Below, one piece after another: positions 42,726 to 53,288 of a stretch of DNA of 64,000 bases. A program made the translations under genes and the position numbers. Origin of the DNA: Symbiodinium natans (lineage: Eukaryota; Sar; Dinophyceae; Suessiales; Symbiodiniaceae); contig CAJNDS010000768.1 of NCBI GenBank assembly GCA_905221605.1, positions 270,359-334,358 on the forward strand. The letters are read 5' to 3'. Numbering within the stretch: the first letter of the stretch is position 1; the number at the start of each line of letters is the position of its first letter. The notes under the pieces are model-generated. The model was not told the DNA's origin. It worked only from the letters and a program-made list of their open reading frames with translations, and did not search any database.

Positions 42726-44644
42726 AGATGCAGCACCGTTTTCAAAAACTTCAAGTGGTTCGGTGGTCTGACTTTCGTAAAGCCAAGAGTTTATCCAGAG
42801 TCATCTTGCCTGGAGTTCTGTATGGGTCTGAGCTGGTGCATATATCCACTAGTTCATTTCGCAAGCTGCGTGGAAGATGTTCTTCGGCCCTGTGGGGTCG
42901 TTCGAATCAGCGGGATCACTTTCTCGCGCCGCTCCTTTCTGCAGCAGATATCTATGAGCCATTCTTGATCGTTTTTCAAAAGCGATGGCAATCCCTGCAG
43001 AAAGGAATAAGACAGGACCCCGTGAATATAGTACGGCGTTGGAACATGGTTCTTGCAGCGGGCCACAGTATGCTTGTGGGTCCCATATCTTATTTCCAAG
43101 AGCAATTGGCTTTGATTCGTTGGACACCGCTTCCAAACGCTGAGGTTCTTGACCAACATGGGAGTCGCTGGAGTGTCAGGGACAATTCGTTCTCTGACTT
43201 TCGCTACCAGCTCCATGAGTCATGGGTGTGTCTTACTGTTCCGAAGGTTAGAAAGGATGAGCATTTTCAAGGACTGGAGGTGTTTCATGTTGATTGTTGT
43301 CGCGCAAGTATGGGCGATGGAAAGCAATACAACACTTGCCGGGCCAACTACTCCGTGGGTGCCATTATGAACACGGCTGTGAAGAGCAAGTTTTTACAGG
43401 AATCTCAAGCGAAGTGCCACTTATGTGGCCAGGATGGGGGAGCGTGTCATATTCTATTCCACTGTTCAGGTACTCAGTCTGTTCGTGACAGCGTACAGCT
43501 TGATGATCTGCAGCGTAGCCCTAATAACGCGGTTAGGGTTGCGGGGTTGTTTCCAGCGCCGTCTCAGCAATCCAATCACTTCCGATTCTTGAATGAAATT
43601 CCTGATGTTCAGTTTGAACCGATTTTGGATGAGTCAGTTCATTTTTTCACAGATGGGTCTACAAAGTACGGCACCAACCAATGTCTGGCTTTGTCATCAT
43701 GGGCTATCGTGAGGGCCTCCCCTGAATCGCTGCAGTCAGTGAAAGCGGCGTCTCGTTGTCTGCCGGGTGCTTTGCAGACAAACAACAAGGCTGAGCTCTA
43801 CGCCGTCTGGCAGGTGTTAAGACACGCTGTCTCTGGTGTTATATACACGGATAGTAAATATTGTTTTCATGGCTGCCGTCTGCTGCAACGACGAGGCTGG
43901 ATCGAGTCTGATTGGCGCAGATTTTCTCATTATGGCTTGTGGAGGAAAGTCTGGGAAGCTTTTGGTAATCACGCTGAACGATGGCAGTTCGTTAAGGTCG
44001 CCAGTCATCAACGTCATGATCAGGCGCATTCCTTTTTCGAGTTGCGGTGTTCTACTCACAACGATGCTGCAGACGGTGAAGCGAAGAAAGCAAATCTGCT
44101 CCGGACAAGTGACTTCTGGAACAATCATAGCCATCTTCAGCGGGTTTTTCGTGACGGAGGTGAAGCTCAGAAAAAGCTGGCACTGTTACAAGACAGAGTA
44201 TCCGCTATTTCAAAACGTACGGCTGCTGACGCTGGTCAGCAGGTCTGGGATATTGCTGAAGATCTTTGGGCCATTCATAGAAACAAGCTTCGGATGCTGC
44301 AGAATGAAAGATTCCAGTCAATGCCATCGGGGGAGCTAGAGTTTGACGGCGATGGGTTTCTTATGCGTCAGCCATTCGCAACACTGCTTTGGGACTTCCT
44401 GCGGCATCAGCAGTGGAGTTCTGACTCTGATGGTTTTTCTCTTTATGAGCTGCATTTTTATTTACATGCCGCACTGGTTGGCTTGCTCCTGTTAATATTG
44501 CGAAAATTCCAAGTAAGCAGAGGCCGCTGGCGTTGCAATCCTGTATTGCCAAGGCATGCTGGGCTCATGAGACTGATTGGGCTCATCTTCTGCTGGTGCG
44601 TCCTACGCTATCAGAGCAATGTCGCATTTTCTTCTTCATTCTGA
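42700..44644 (+). pseudogene. RNase H and zinc-knuckle region of the retroelement
   Basis: An open frame of over 600 codons. A knuckle CHLCGQDGGACHILFHC lies near 43415-43465. RNase H runs from about 43640 with FTDGS (Asp), NNKAELYAV (Glu), YTDSKY (Asp) and HNDAADGEAKKA (Asp), so all four acidic positions are kept. After about 44470 the frame shifts, and C-terminal homology continues in another frame to 44829. It would degrade RNA in the RNA/DNA hybrid during target-primed reverse transcription. Confidence 0.8.
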
Positions 44645-44816
44645 GAGCTGTTTTTCACCGTATGTCTATTCCTTGGCAGATAGTTGAGGGAAAGGCATTA
44701 AGATGTATAGGTATCAATTTCAAAGTGCAGTGTCTTCATTGGAGACCCCTCTGTACTTGTGATAGTTCCACCCTTGATGCTTTAAGAGTCTTTCTGGGCG
44801 GGAATGTCACGCGCCG

Positions 44817-44910
44817 GTTTAGGGTTTAGGGTTTAGGGTTTGGGGTTTAGGGTTTAGGGTTTAGGGTTTAGGGTTTGGGGTTTGGGGTTTAGGGTTTAGG
44901 GTTTAGGGTT
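44817..44910. repeat. TTTAGGG array at the retroelement 3' end
   Basis: About 13 units that begin exactly where the last retroelement frame ends. Confidence 0.95.
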
Positions 44911-46566
44911 GGCTTCTCCATGCTCCTAGATACCCTGCCGCAAACCGGCGATGCAATGTTCGGAAAGACTTATGTTGAAGGGTCCCTAAGGTCCTTAGGG
45001 GGAGCTTAAGGATGAGTAACCCAATGTTCCCGACTGACCTTCCCTACTACTGCCGAAAGGCTCCCTAAAAAACCCAGAACCACTCGTCTCTATTAGGAGC
45101 TCTTCCCTGTAGAGCTAAGGGCGCCACTCTTCGGACAGTTACACGGTCCCTTCATAGGGCCCTTGCCCCCTAAAGGGTTTCAAACTATGGGCCCTTGGTT
45201 TGTTTGGTAATATGAAGGGTATCTAGGGGTTCCCCGATTGATAGCACGGCCCCGCCCTGGGTTCAGGCGTCAGGTTTGGGGTCCTATACGGTCACTTGAA
45301 CCCCTGAAGATCTTTGGCCCGACACAGCAGATCAACATGAAAACCGCACACATTATGGACTTCATGAAAAGCATTACAATAACAAAATAGTGCTAGTGAG
45401 AATAGCAAGAATGATAACAAAATATAGTAATTAGTAATAAGGATAATAACAGTAATGGTAACAAGAAAAGCAGTAGTCATAAATCATAAGGATAATAATA
45501 GTATTTGGGGTTGGGGATTTTCATCTCAGGGAGAGGGCGATACCCTACATTTGAAAAGGTTCTTAATCTTACGCGCATACACCTCAACCCCAAACCCGGA
45601 AAATCAGCGCGCCAAAACCGCAGACCTCGAATGCGAAGCCCCCAAAACCCACGGCGCAATCAAGACCCCGAAGCCCCCCACTACATTCAGACCCTGAACC
45701 TCAAAACAAATCGCTGAACAGCAGGAACCCGCAAGCCGTGCCTGAAACAAGTTTCGTCAGTGTAATGGTACAACACCACGACTTCGTCGCTAGCTCCCGG
45801 TACTCACGGAAACATCGAGTCCGAGTCCAGTATTAAGATTGTACTACAAATCAATGAAAATCCAGCCGGCTCATGGAAATGTCGACTCCGGTACTTCTCT
45901 ATTCAGAGCAGGGCGCTCGGGCTGCGCAGCCGGCTCCGCCTCTTCCAGCCTCCGCAACGCGGCACTAGGCCTAAACCCTAAACCCTAAACCCAAAAAGAC
46001 AAGGAGGCCAGTTACCTCTCATGGACGCGCGCGGGAAGCATGGACTGCAAATTCGTAGCTTGTGTTCAGTATCGCTCCGCGGCTCAGCCACCAAACGCTG
46101 GCAAAGTGTTGGGGGGCTCTACCAACCAGACGCAAGCCATGGTAGGTTGACTTCAAAAACCGCAGCAAGAACCTTGCTTCCCACACCCTGAAGGCCTTCA
46201 GGCCAAGATCCAAGTCAAGGAGGATGCGTTTTGCTTCACAGGGCGTTACATGCCTTGAATCCTGAAACATCCTGAAACTAACCAAAGGGCTTCGGCTTCC
46301 TCCGTGCCCGGCAGAACAACACTATCGCAGGACAGCAGGTGCAGGACGTTTGCAGATTGGACCACAACACCCCAAGAGGCGACGCTACCCGAATACGCAG
46401 AAGTTTAAGCATGATGGGATGCAGCTGTCCACGCTCCATGAAAGCGAAGATCAGACGTCGACACACAAGGGCAGGACGTGGATTTGGGGAGGGGGCTGCG
46501 GCATGCCAACTCGGTCATTTCAAGCATCCCTGATGATTGGGGTTTCATGAGGATGCATGCCCTTGC
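44911..46566. other. Intronic stretch with weak exon candidates
   Basis: A minus-strand piece near 45,905-45,945 (LEEAEPAAQPER) resembles an acidic/Pro-Ala linker exon. Another at about 46,085-46,262 reads DSRHVTPCEAKRILLDLDLG, then LKAFRVWEARFLLRFLKSTY, after an AG acceptor. Neither is confirmed by phase. An imperfect palindromic AAGGGTCCCTAAGG-type segment lies at about 44,975-45,230. Confidence 0.35.
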
Positions 46567-47675
46567 TCACTTGTCGCCCTTCTTAGTAAGCCCTTGCGCT
46601 CGCTCTTGCGCTCGACCTGACTCCCTGATTGATGCCACACTGCAGCCCGCGTCTTGCTCCCAAGACACACTGGCTTTGGCGCAGCGCGCCGGGCAAGGGC
46701 GGCGGCGAAAATGCAGGTGATCGTGATGCAGGCGATCGCGATGCAGGCCGCAAGCACCTGCTCGAAGGCTGGCGAGGTGTTCCCGACCTCGCGCTTGTGC
46801 CCAGGGCCAGCTTTTGGTTGTAGCGAATTGTTGCCTGGCGGCTGCTTGGCAGTCCGTGGTGACATCCGCCACTTCGGTTAGATGGTGGCAAACACGGGCG
46901 ATAGCGTAGGCTTCGCCTTGCGCCACAGTGGAGCCCGGGGGCAGGATGCCTGTAACCCCACCGACGCACTCATGGACCCCCTGTCGCCATTCATGAATGG
47001 TGACAGCCCACGCAACGATCCGACCCCTAGGGTCAGACCTATGGGGTCCACCAGTCGCGTCCGTTGCGTACAAGAGGTGCGCAGGCCAAAGGCGACTGGA
47101 ACCCACGCCCCAGGTTTTCTCACTGACGGGGCCACTGGCGTAGCCGCCCCGGGAGGTCACCGAGGCTGGCATGAGCCCTCTGAGCCAGAGGCAAGGGAAG
47201 GGAAAGGCCGCCTTCTTCTTCTTCTTCCAGTGTTGGTGGGCGGCGGGGCCCTCCCGGACCACCATTTACAGTCGTAAACGATGTGTTCGGTGGTGAGGGG
47301 AGCAGCACACAGGGGGCAGGTACCGCCATCTTTCCATTTCCTACACTGGAAAGCACCTTGCCATACCATTCTGATGGCACCTTTTTTGTGTCTGGGGGTT
47401 GCCTTGTCAATTTCCCGCAGAACAGTATGGTCAATACCATTACGGAGGCTTGCACACCCGCTTTGTTGGGCAATTGCTTCGTGGCGCATTCTGGTGCAGA
47501 GCCGCCATAGAAGGGCACTGATAGCTTGCAAATGGGAGGGGTCGAGGGGGTTGAGAGCGACAAGGCCGTCCTTGAAGGGAACTCCCACTAGGCAGGCAGG
47601 GTCGGCATCTGCGGGGAAAGCCCAGCATGACGGGGAAGGGGCCTCGACGCGAAGCTCTTTGAGGTAACAGATCAT
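46567..47675 (-). pseudogene. Remnant of a second retroelement (knuckle + RNase H)
   Basis: The minus strand from 47675 encodes a CCHC-like knuckle CPLCAAPLTTEHIVYDC. It then moves, through an Arg-rich stretch and a frame change near 47220, into an RNase H with YATDATGGP (Asp), AQGEAYAI (Glu) and VTTDCQAA (Asp). The reverse transcriptase is missing. It is a different, more GC-rich lineage than the element at 41.8-44.8 kb, and lies in the intron of the TPR gene in the sense direction. Confidence 0.7.
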
Positions 47676-47739
47676 GGCACCAACCGGCCCGCAGACAAGC
47701 TTCCACCTATCCGCTCGGTTCAGTTGGGTGCTAAGCTAT

Positions 47740-48370
47740 ATAAATTTCAATCTCTGATTAATTTTAATTGGTGCTTTTGGACGTAGATATCGCTTCTAAT
47801 GAATTTCTATAAGGTTTGCACGTTGTGTGTTATGTAAGATAATTGTAGGTTGAGATAGAGGCATAGATTTTGGGGTCATTTGATATGAGGTCTTTTATAT
47901 CTCGATTCGGGCTATTGGGAGATATTTGTTTATTCAATATTAGATTAAATTGAAATGATGATATTTTAGGCGCAGATGCCGTTTGTCCCGAATTGGCATT
48001 GGCTAATATTCATCTCCCTTTATGGGGGGGAGGTCGACGCATATAGATTAATAATACAGATTAATAAGAGAATCAATTTATATTTTTTCTAATAGATTTC
48101 GATCATGGTCTTTCTTATAATAATTGGTGTTTTTGGATATAGATATCACTTGTATCATTGTATCGAGATTGATTATTGATTGTATAAATCGATCAAATAA
48201 ATCATATGGGCGATTGTCAATATTCCTTCTTCCAAGAACGATGGATGTTGAAAAAATCATGGTGCCCCCTTATGACGAGAAAGAAATCGAAAATCTAGAA
48301 CGAATATTTTGGCAAATATAGAAATATAATATTAACCAATAATCGAATATCATTGTGGTCTGCAATCGAT
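47740..48370. other. AT-rich island of foreign character
   Basis: About 630 bases at roughly one-third GC between GC-richer flanks. It contains an imperfect internal repeat (TAATTGGTGCTTTTGGACGT near 47765 and TAATTGGTGTTTTTGGATAT near 48121). It also has only a short plus frame ending MDVEKIMVPPYDEKEIENLE at about 48241-48321. No dinoflagellate repeat signature is present. It could be organelle-, bacterium- or virus-derived. The origin is not recognised. Confidence 0.6.
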
Positions 48371-48532
48371 TTACTCGATTTCTACGGCTGCTGTGGCGAG
48401 GCCTGTTCCGTCAATGTCTTTCGATAGTCTTTGGAGGTTGCACAGACGACCACATTAAGCTAATGAGGTCTATTCCTCCGTTGTAGTAATCCACAAGTGA
48501 TTTTGCTTCTGGATTGTCCATGGGACCGCTTG

Positions 48533-48980
48533 CATAAACCCTAAACCCTAAACCCTAAACCCTAAACCCCAAACCCTAAACTAAACCCTAAACAGCCACT
48601 CTGCCAGACATCAACAAGTGCCATGAAGGGCCCTGAAAGCCCCATCAAGGCACCCCTCTGGCGCCTCCTGGATCTCCATGCGCCGGAACCCGGAGGATGG
48701 CTCCTTCACGGTTCCCTACTTGGACAACCTAGGGTTTAGGGTTTAGGGTTTAGGGTTTAAGGTTTAGGGTTTAGGGTTTAGGGTTTAGGGTTTAGGGTTT
48801 AGGGTTTAGGGTTTAGGGTTTTTTGGTTTAGGGTTTAGGGTTTAGGGTTAGGGCTTTTTGGTTTAGGGTTTAGGGTTTAGGGTTTAGGGTTTAGGGTTTA
48901 GGGTTTAGGGTTTAGGGGTTTTTTGGTTTGTTTTTTGGTTTAGGGTTTAGGGTTTAGGGTTTAGGGCTTAGGGTTTAGGG
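48533..48980. repeat. Inverted telomere-like arrays around an exon
   Basis: CCCTAAA at 48533-48594 and a long TTTAGGG tract with TTTTTTGG interruptions at 48729-48980. The gap contains the exon at 48668-48715. Confidence 0.95.
48668..48715 (-). CDS. RMEIQ linker exon (diverged cassette)
   Basis: This 48-nt phase 0/0 exon reads GTVKEPSSGFRRMEIQ, the same length and phase as the 48-nt ASKEPPAGFRRMQIVE exon of cassette 5. It lies between TAG|G and a GA donor (GAGGCG). It is the most upstream recognisable copy of this exon and the clearest GA-AG intron candidate here. Confidence 0.65.
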
Positions 48981-49150
48981 CATCTTTCGTTTTGTTAGGA
49001 ATTTCCCTTACCGGGCTCGAGAGTTCCAGTTCGAGCACCATCGGGCTCGTCCCCAATCCCTTCCAAAGGATGACAATGTGGCCCATCAGCTTTTCAACCG
49101 TGACACCCCCGCACCCAAAATAGGCATGCACAAGCCCTGGAAGCATGATG
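48960..49150 (-). CDS. Candidate exon before a GTAAGG donor
   Basis: An open stretch reads GCGGVTVEKLMGHIVILWKG, then LGTSPMVLELELSSP, and ends exactly at GTAAGG. Its acceptor may be the CCAG|G near 49,143. Unassigned. Confidence 0.3.
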
Positions 49151-49212
49151 CCAGTACTCTGCCAGTACTCTTCCATCCACACACAACTGTCCACCCCAAG
49201 CAAAACAAAACC

Positions 49213-49232
49213 ACACACACACACACACACAG
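49213..49232. repeat. CA microsatellite
   Basis: Short (CA)n tract. Confidence 0.95.
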
Positions 49233-49849
49233 ACACACAAGCCCGAATCACACCTCATAAGCCTTCAACCCTACGAAGAGCGCTCAAGCTTGCACGCCGC
49301 GAACACTGAAGTCGAGTCCCTGAGAAATTTGCCGGCGCCTTGGGCCTCGCGCTGCGGGCCTGTTGCGGTTGTTCCGGCTTCTCAGCTCTGCGGATTCAGG
49401 CTCTTATGTGATGGAGCCCATGAGGCCGCAACCCAAAACGTGCCGAAACCGCGGCATGTTGAGTTAAAGGGAAGCTTCAGCACGGCTAGAGGCTTTGCAC
49501 AGGGAACCGGCGAGTTTGTACACTAAGTGTGCAATGTTGAAGATGAAGGAAGGTTGCTTCAGGAGGCAACTCCCCAAGCCCTAAACACCCACCACAGAGT
49601 ATCCTGAAGATGTGAGTTTTTTGTCGTTCGCGATAGATCTTGGTCGAGCCTAAGCGGAGTCCAACAGGACAAACTTGAACCCCTCGCCTCTCGCTTAATC
49701 CCGAAACAACACTAAGCTCCAATTTCCTGAAAACTCCTCAACCCAAGGCCCCCCCGAAAACCATCAACAAACCAAGACCTCAGGCCCCCCCGAAAACCAT
49801 CAACAAACGAAGACCTCAAACCGAAGCACGGAAAAATGCCCCAGGCTGC

Positions 49850-49891
49850 CTCATTGAGTCTACGCTGCAGGTCCTCTACCCGCTGCCGCGC
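49850..49891 (-). CDS. TPR cap-like exon ARQRVEDLQRRLNE
   Basis: A 42-nt phase 0/0 exon between AAG|G and a GC donor, reading ARQRVEDLQRRLNE. It resembles the capping helix after TPR3 in the other cassettes (SKDAQSLREELLR, SDKEALELRDKIL) and lies in the expected place upstream of a GFRRMEIQ exon. Confidence 0.5.
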
Positions 49892-50233
49892 CTTGATGGG
49901 CATTGCACGAGCAACTTGTTCAACACTTGTTCAAAGGTCCGAACGCTTCAGGGATGCTCGATTCCACGAGGATCGGAGCAGTGCGCTTCGGGACCTGAAT
50001 CTTCACTGGGCTTCGAAACAGTGCTGCCTACGCTGCCTTATTGGGTGTCGGAGAAGCTGGTGTGCTAATCTCTGGGAGCATCATGAGTCGCTGCTACACT
50101 GCATTCCAAGCTGCCCAAGCCCCAGCCGTTAGTGGGGGGGAGGACATGTTTCTGTGGAAGGTTAACATCCTCGTAGAACCAGTCCCAGGCACAAGCCACA
50201 ACTCTGGCGGAGCACCGGTTTGCAAACATGTGC

Positions 50234-50278
50234 CTCGGCAAGTTGCTTCTCAAGATCCAGGATGGTCTGATCAGGCTC
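50234..50278 (-). CDS. Candidate helical exon EPDQTILDLEKQLAE
   Basis: A 45-nt phase 0/0 stretch after GCAG|G and before a GC donor, reading EPDQTILDLEKQLAE. It may be the TPR3 second-helix region of the most upstream cassette. The similarity is only of helical pattern. Confidence 0.4.
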
Positions 50279-50429
50279 CTGCGCATTCTTCTCGGCCGAA
50301 ATCTACGACGACGACTTTCAAATAATCTCGTGACGTTTGCCTCGACCATGCTGGCTGCTATTTCCTTCAAAAACGAAGCACTGCAGCAGGCCGAAGCATT
50401 GCGCGTGAGGAATTCTGACTGCTACTACC

Positions 50430-50960
50430 ATGAATACTACCACCTACCACCTACCGATCAGCTACCTGCTACAGAGTTAGTACCTACGACTATCTCCTAC
50501 TACCTACCACCTACCACCTACCACCTGCTACCTACTACCTACTACCTACTACCTACTACCTACCTACTACCGACAACTTACTACCCACTACCTACTACCT
50601 CTACTACCTCTCATACTACCTGCTACATGCAACCTGCTAGCCACTACCGGCTACCGACTACAACTACCACTGCCAGTGCCACTGCCACTACCACTACCAC
50701 TACGACTACTCCTACTACGACAACGACTAACCCTACAAACTACCACTACTCACTACCACTACTCCCACTACTCCCACTACTACCACTCACTACTCACTAC
50801 TCACTACTCACTACTCACTACTCACTACTCACTACTCACTACTCACTACTCACTACTCACTACTCACTACTCACTACTCACTACTCACTACTCACTACTC
50901 ACTACTCACTACTCACTACTCACTACTCACTACTCACTACTCACTACTCACTACCACTAC
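50430..50960. repeat. CTACC / CTACTCACT minisatellite
   Basis: ACCTACTACC-type repeats (50430-50620) pass into about 18 near-perfect 9-bp ACTACTCACT units (about 50785-50950). It opens a 298-codon plus frame of Tyr/Leu/Thr/Ser repeats that is not a credible protein. Confidence 0.95.
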
Positions 50961-52464
50961 CCCTGCCAGTGCCACTGTCCATGCTACTGAGTCTGCCACT
51001 ACCACCGCCACGACACCACCTCCACTGCACCACCTCCACTACCACTCTCACACACAAATCCAAGACCTGGCACGGTCCGCCCGCCCAAACACCAGCCTCG
51101 ATGAGCTCCTGGATCTGGACCTGAAGTGTGAGGAATGGTAAAGGAGATTTCATTTACAGTTTACTGAGCTTACATGTTTCCAGGTCTGCAAGGCTGCCTC
51201 ACATCTCAAAGGGCGCGAGATGATGGTCGGGAATCGTCTGAAGGTAGAACAAACTCCGAACCCCCATCGCACGCGTCTTAACTCGACTGCTGAAAGCCCA
51301 AAACACACGTCTAGCGACCCTGGCGCTAGGCGGAGACTCATGGCCAGCAACTCTCGAGCCTTGCTCCCGGCCCGCGGGAGACTGGACTAGCCCCGACGAT
51401 CCAGACCCTAAGCGCCGAAATCACAGGTGCACCTATCGTAAAGCCGTTTAGGGTCTACAAAGGCTCATTTGGGAACCTTGGGTTACATACCCCCCTTGAA
51501 CCCCCCTCCTTTAAGCACCCTGTCATTTATGGTCTCACGGATCTCCGGGAATCCGTGCCATGGTAGGAGAGCCCCCAAGACGGGTGGCCACAAGCGGTGC
51601 TCTGTTGGAGCCGAGACTTGGGTGCGGTTGGGAGGTTACCTGACCCTAAACCCTAAACTTCCTAAACCCTAAACCCTCGGTTACCCGAGTGCAGTTCAGA
51701 CCTTAGGGCGGGGGAGGGGAGTTTAGGGTGGTTGAAGTCATTGCCGGGGTTTTAGGCAAATGAGGACAAGCCGACTCCGCTTGCCACAGGTTCTGCTAAC
51801 GCCGAGACTGGAAATCCCCCGAGAACCGCTAAGCAAACGGAGGCCATTCGGTTTTTGCGGGGATTGGGGGGGTTGCGTTTCCTCAGTGGTTGCTCAACCT
51901 GAAGAAGGGAAGCTTAAACCCCTAAGCCTCTGAAAGCAAACCTAGTGAGCTCACCCCCAAACCCCCAAAACGGAGGATGTCGCGCTTGGGCTCGGCTTTG
52001 GGCTCGGCTTCGGGGCTCTCGGCTGTTTTGTCTCGTATTGAACTGGGTGAGTTTGAACTGGGTGACTGCTGTGGCAGGACTGCCTTCCAGTGTGGAAACC
52101 GCAGAGAGCATTGACGCATCGATCTGCTAAGTTTGCCTTGATAAAAGCACCCGTGCTGCCGATCTCACGGGGATCTTCGAAGGTTCTAACACCTGGCACC
52201 CCAAACCCTAAAAGGATCACCGGCAAAACGGATGCAACTCAGCTCTGGCTGAGAAATCTTCCGTGCCAGCCACGAATATCCAAGCAAGGGAGCCCCGGCC
52301 AGGAGGACTGTTGGCGCATTGCCTTTGCCACACTTGGGGATTCTTTCCGGCTGATGGCCCAGAGCCTAGGGCACAATTGAAGGATTGGAACACGGCATTC
52401 TGGGTCTCGGTGCAGCAGGGCTCTGCTTAGCTGAACCGGCACAGAAACTAGCGCGCTGTTTCCC

Positions 52465-52670
52465 AACCCTAAACCCTAAACCCCAAACCCTAAACCCCAA
52501 ACCCTAAACCCTAAACCCTACACCTGACAAGCAAACGCCTTTGGGGGGAGTCCTGGGTCGACACTGGGAGGCAAAAGTATCCTCATCATCCTTAGGTTTT
52601 AGGTTTTAGGGTTTAGGGTTTAGGGTTTAGGGTTTAGGGTTTAGGGTTTAGGGTTTAGGGTTTAGGGCTT
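52465..52670. repeat. Inverted telomere-like arrays around a candidate exon
   Basis: CCCTAAA/CCCCAAA at 52465-52520 and TTTAGGG at 52597-52670 bracket a 75-base gap that holds the candidate exon at 52539-52590. Confidence 0.9.
52539..52590 (-). CDS. Candidate acidic exon
   Basis: A 52-nt stretch after TAAG|G and before a GC donor reads DDEDTFASQCRPRTPPK. The acidic start and PPK-GC end recall the ASDDEDEEEPPK exons, but the middle differs. Confidence 0.4.
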
Positions 52671-53008
52671 AAGACACAAGAGTAACCTAGGAATGAAAAG
52701 GGTGCCCTTTTTTGGTTTCAAGGGGCTCGCAAGGAACCCAAGCCCAAAAAAAAAGGGACTAAGGATGTGCTCCGGGTCTTTGCAAGCTAAGGGGAAGGCC
52801 TCCTGTAGGCTTCTTGGCTTTTTGGGGCTTTGGCGGCTGTTTGGGAAGCCCTCGGGTGGTGTCCGTGGTTGGCTCCTGACCCTACGTGGAACCAGTGGAA
52901 CCAGTGCCACCGCAGCGAAACCTGGGAGCAGGGTGTCCGGGCCAAAACGGTCGACTCATGCCCTGCAAGCCGAAACAGCTCAAAAGCTGAACTACACTCT
53001 GTGTAACC

Positions 53009-53133
53009 ATATGAGGTAGGGTTGATATTCCTTTGTATCCCCAAAAGGACACCCAGTATATACACTCACCAATGTTAAAAAGGAACCTTGTATACACTCA
53101 CCAAAAACAGAAATATAAACCCTGCTTCATATG
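53009..53133. mobile_element. Inverted-repeat element, family 3
   Basis: About 125 bp with inverted ends ATATGAGGTAGGGTTGATAT and ATATAAACCCTGCTTCATAT. It is closely similar throughout to 6749-6872. Confidence 0.8.
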
Positions 53134-53288
53134 GGCTTCAATGATGTGCTCTGCGGTGCGGGTCCTCAAGTCCTAAGCTTTGTCCATGTCGTCCTAGAAT
53201 GGCCCTTGCCCGCAAACGGAAACTGTTGGCGAAACGTGGTCTGAGCTCCAGGCAAAAGGGAGGAAGGGTGAGGGTAGGGTCCAAGGTA

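Larger units (their letters stand above)
41801..44829 (+). mobile_element. Decayed non-LTR retroelement (RT + RNase H)
   Basis: A degraded element of about 3 kb. The reverse transcriptase is read from about 42085 and the zinc-knuckle/RNase H part from about 42700, with frame changes near 42050-42085, 42680-42725 and 44470. Motifs are in the order RT A, B, C, CCHC-like knuckle, RNase H, as in non-LTR elements with a C-terminal RNase H. The upstream endonuclease expected of an autonomous LINE is not seen, so it is 5'-truncated or eroded. The base composition is less GC-rich than the flanks. The last frame runs straight into a TTTAGGG array at 44817. Confidence 0.85.

Noticed and set aside
50228-51124. 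A 298-codon plus-strand frame
   Set aside because: Most of it is the CTACTCACT minisatellite. The rest has no homology.
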